From CAZSIA01 sp045126355 (GTDB lineage Bacteria; Bacillota_I; Bacilli_A; Acholeplasmatales; Anaeroplasmataceae): 5,625 bases of DNA. Below, piece by piece: positions 5,493-5,625 of this stretch (positions are counted from its first letter, which is position 1; every line of letters begins with the position of its first letter). The DNA lies in contig JBGVOE010000104.1 of NCBI GenBank assembly GCA_045126355.1, forward strand, positions 1 to 5,625, in the 5' to 3' direction. Position numbers and translations under genes: made by a program. Below the pieces are notes generated by a model. That model was not told the origin of the DNA and searched no databases. It was given only the letters and a program-made list of their open reading frames with translations.

Positions 5493-5587
5493 AAATAAGC
5501 GTGTATGTTAGTATAACACTATAAATAACTATGTATGTTTTACACAACAAACTTTCAATGTATGTTGCTACAAATAACTATATATGT
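5493..5587. repeat. Three degenerate copies of a 16-bp repeat in the terminal spacer
   Basis: A motif close to AAATAACTATGTATGT occurs at 5493-5508 (more diverged), 5523-5538 and 5572-5587. The last two differ at one position (G5533 versus A5582). A partial copy (AATGTATGTT) lies at 5557-5566. Copy starts are 30 and 49 bp apart, so this is not a regular array. No coding frame with a ribosome site is seen from 5469 to 5625. The repeats could be protein-binding sites, an element end or chance in AT-rich DNA. Confidence 0.45.
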
Positions 5588-5625
5588 AAAAAGGATGGTA
5601 TTACAAAGCCTATTTTAGCTTGTTA

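Overview
The window is AT-rich DNA from a low-GC Gram-positive-type bacterium. Trp is written TGG throughout, and the ATPase gene ends on TGA, so UGA is a stop here and the Mycoplasma code (UGA = Trp) does not apply. A lipobox-type signal peptide, strong AGGAGG ribosome sites, sigma-A-like promoters and U-tailed hairpin terminators suggest Bacillota, or a standard-code relative of the Acholeplasma/Erysipelotrichia side. Species-level assignment is not possible from this sequence.

Layout. (1) Positions 1-1962, minus strand: the first 654 codons of a large Cys-rich surface lipoprotein. It has a signal peptide, a short Cys/His-rich N-cap, ten complete 41-46-residue tandem repeats (ALGHT...TC...HCSVC type) and the start of what looks like a beta-helix region. 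The 3' end lies outside the window. (2) Positions 1963-2546: an AT-rich divergent spacer with a good promoter for each flanking gene and an inverted repeat at each predicted transcription start. (3) Positions 2547-3971, plus strand: a complete single-gene ATPase of the archaeal-type P-loop ATPase/DUF234 family with a PD-(D/E)XK-like C-terminal motif, followed by its own terminator. (4) Positions 3972-4343: non-coding, with a locally GC-richer patch and short repeats that look like the ends of an insertion sequence, then the terminator of the next gene. (5) Positions 4344-5048, minus strand: a seven-helix membrane protein resembling the YwaF/TMEM164 family. (6) Positions 5200-5424, plus strand: a 74-residue protein of unknown function, divergent from the membrane protein and with overlapping promoter elements, followed by a strong terminator. 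(7) Positions 5469-5625: non-coding, with a degenerate short repeat.

Every gene appears to be its own transcription unit, and nothing links them into one pathway. No complete mobile element, CRISPR array, tRNA or rRNA is visible. The best candidates for closer study are the repeat architecture of the lipoprotein, with a conversion-like tract between non-adjacent units; the ATPase with a palindromic site at its start; the insertion-sequence-like remnant; and the membrane protein/small protein pair. I do not see clear proof of a new biological system.
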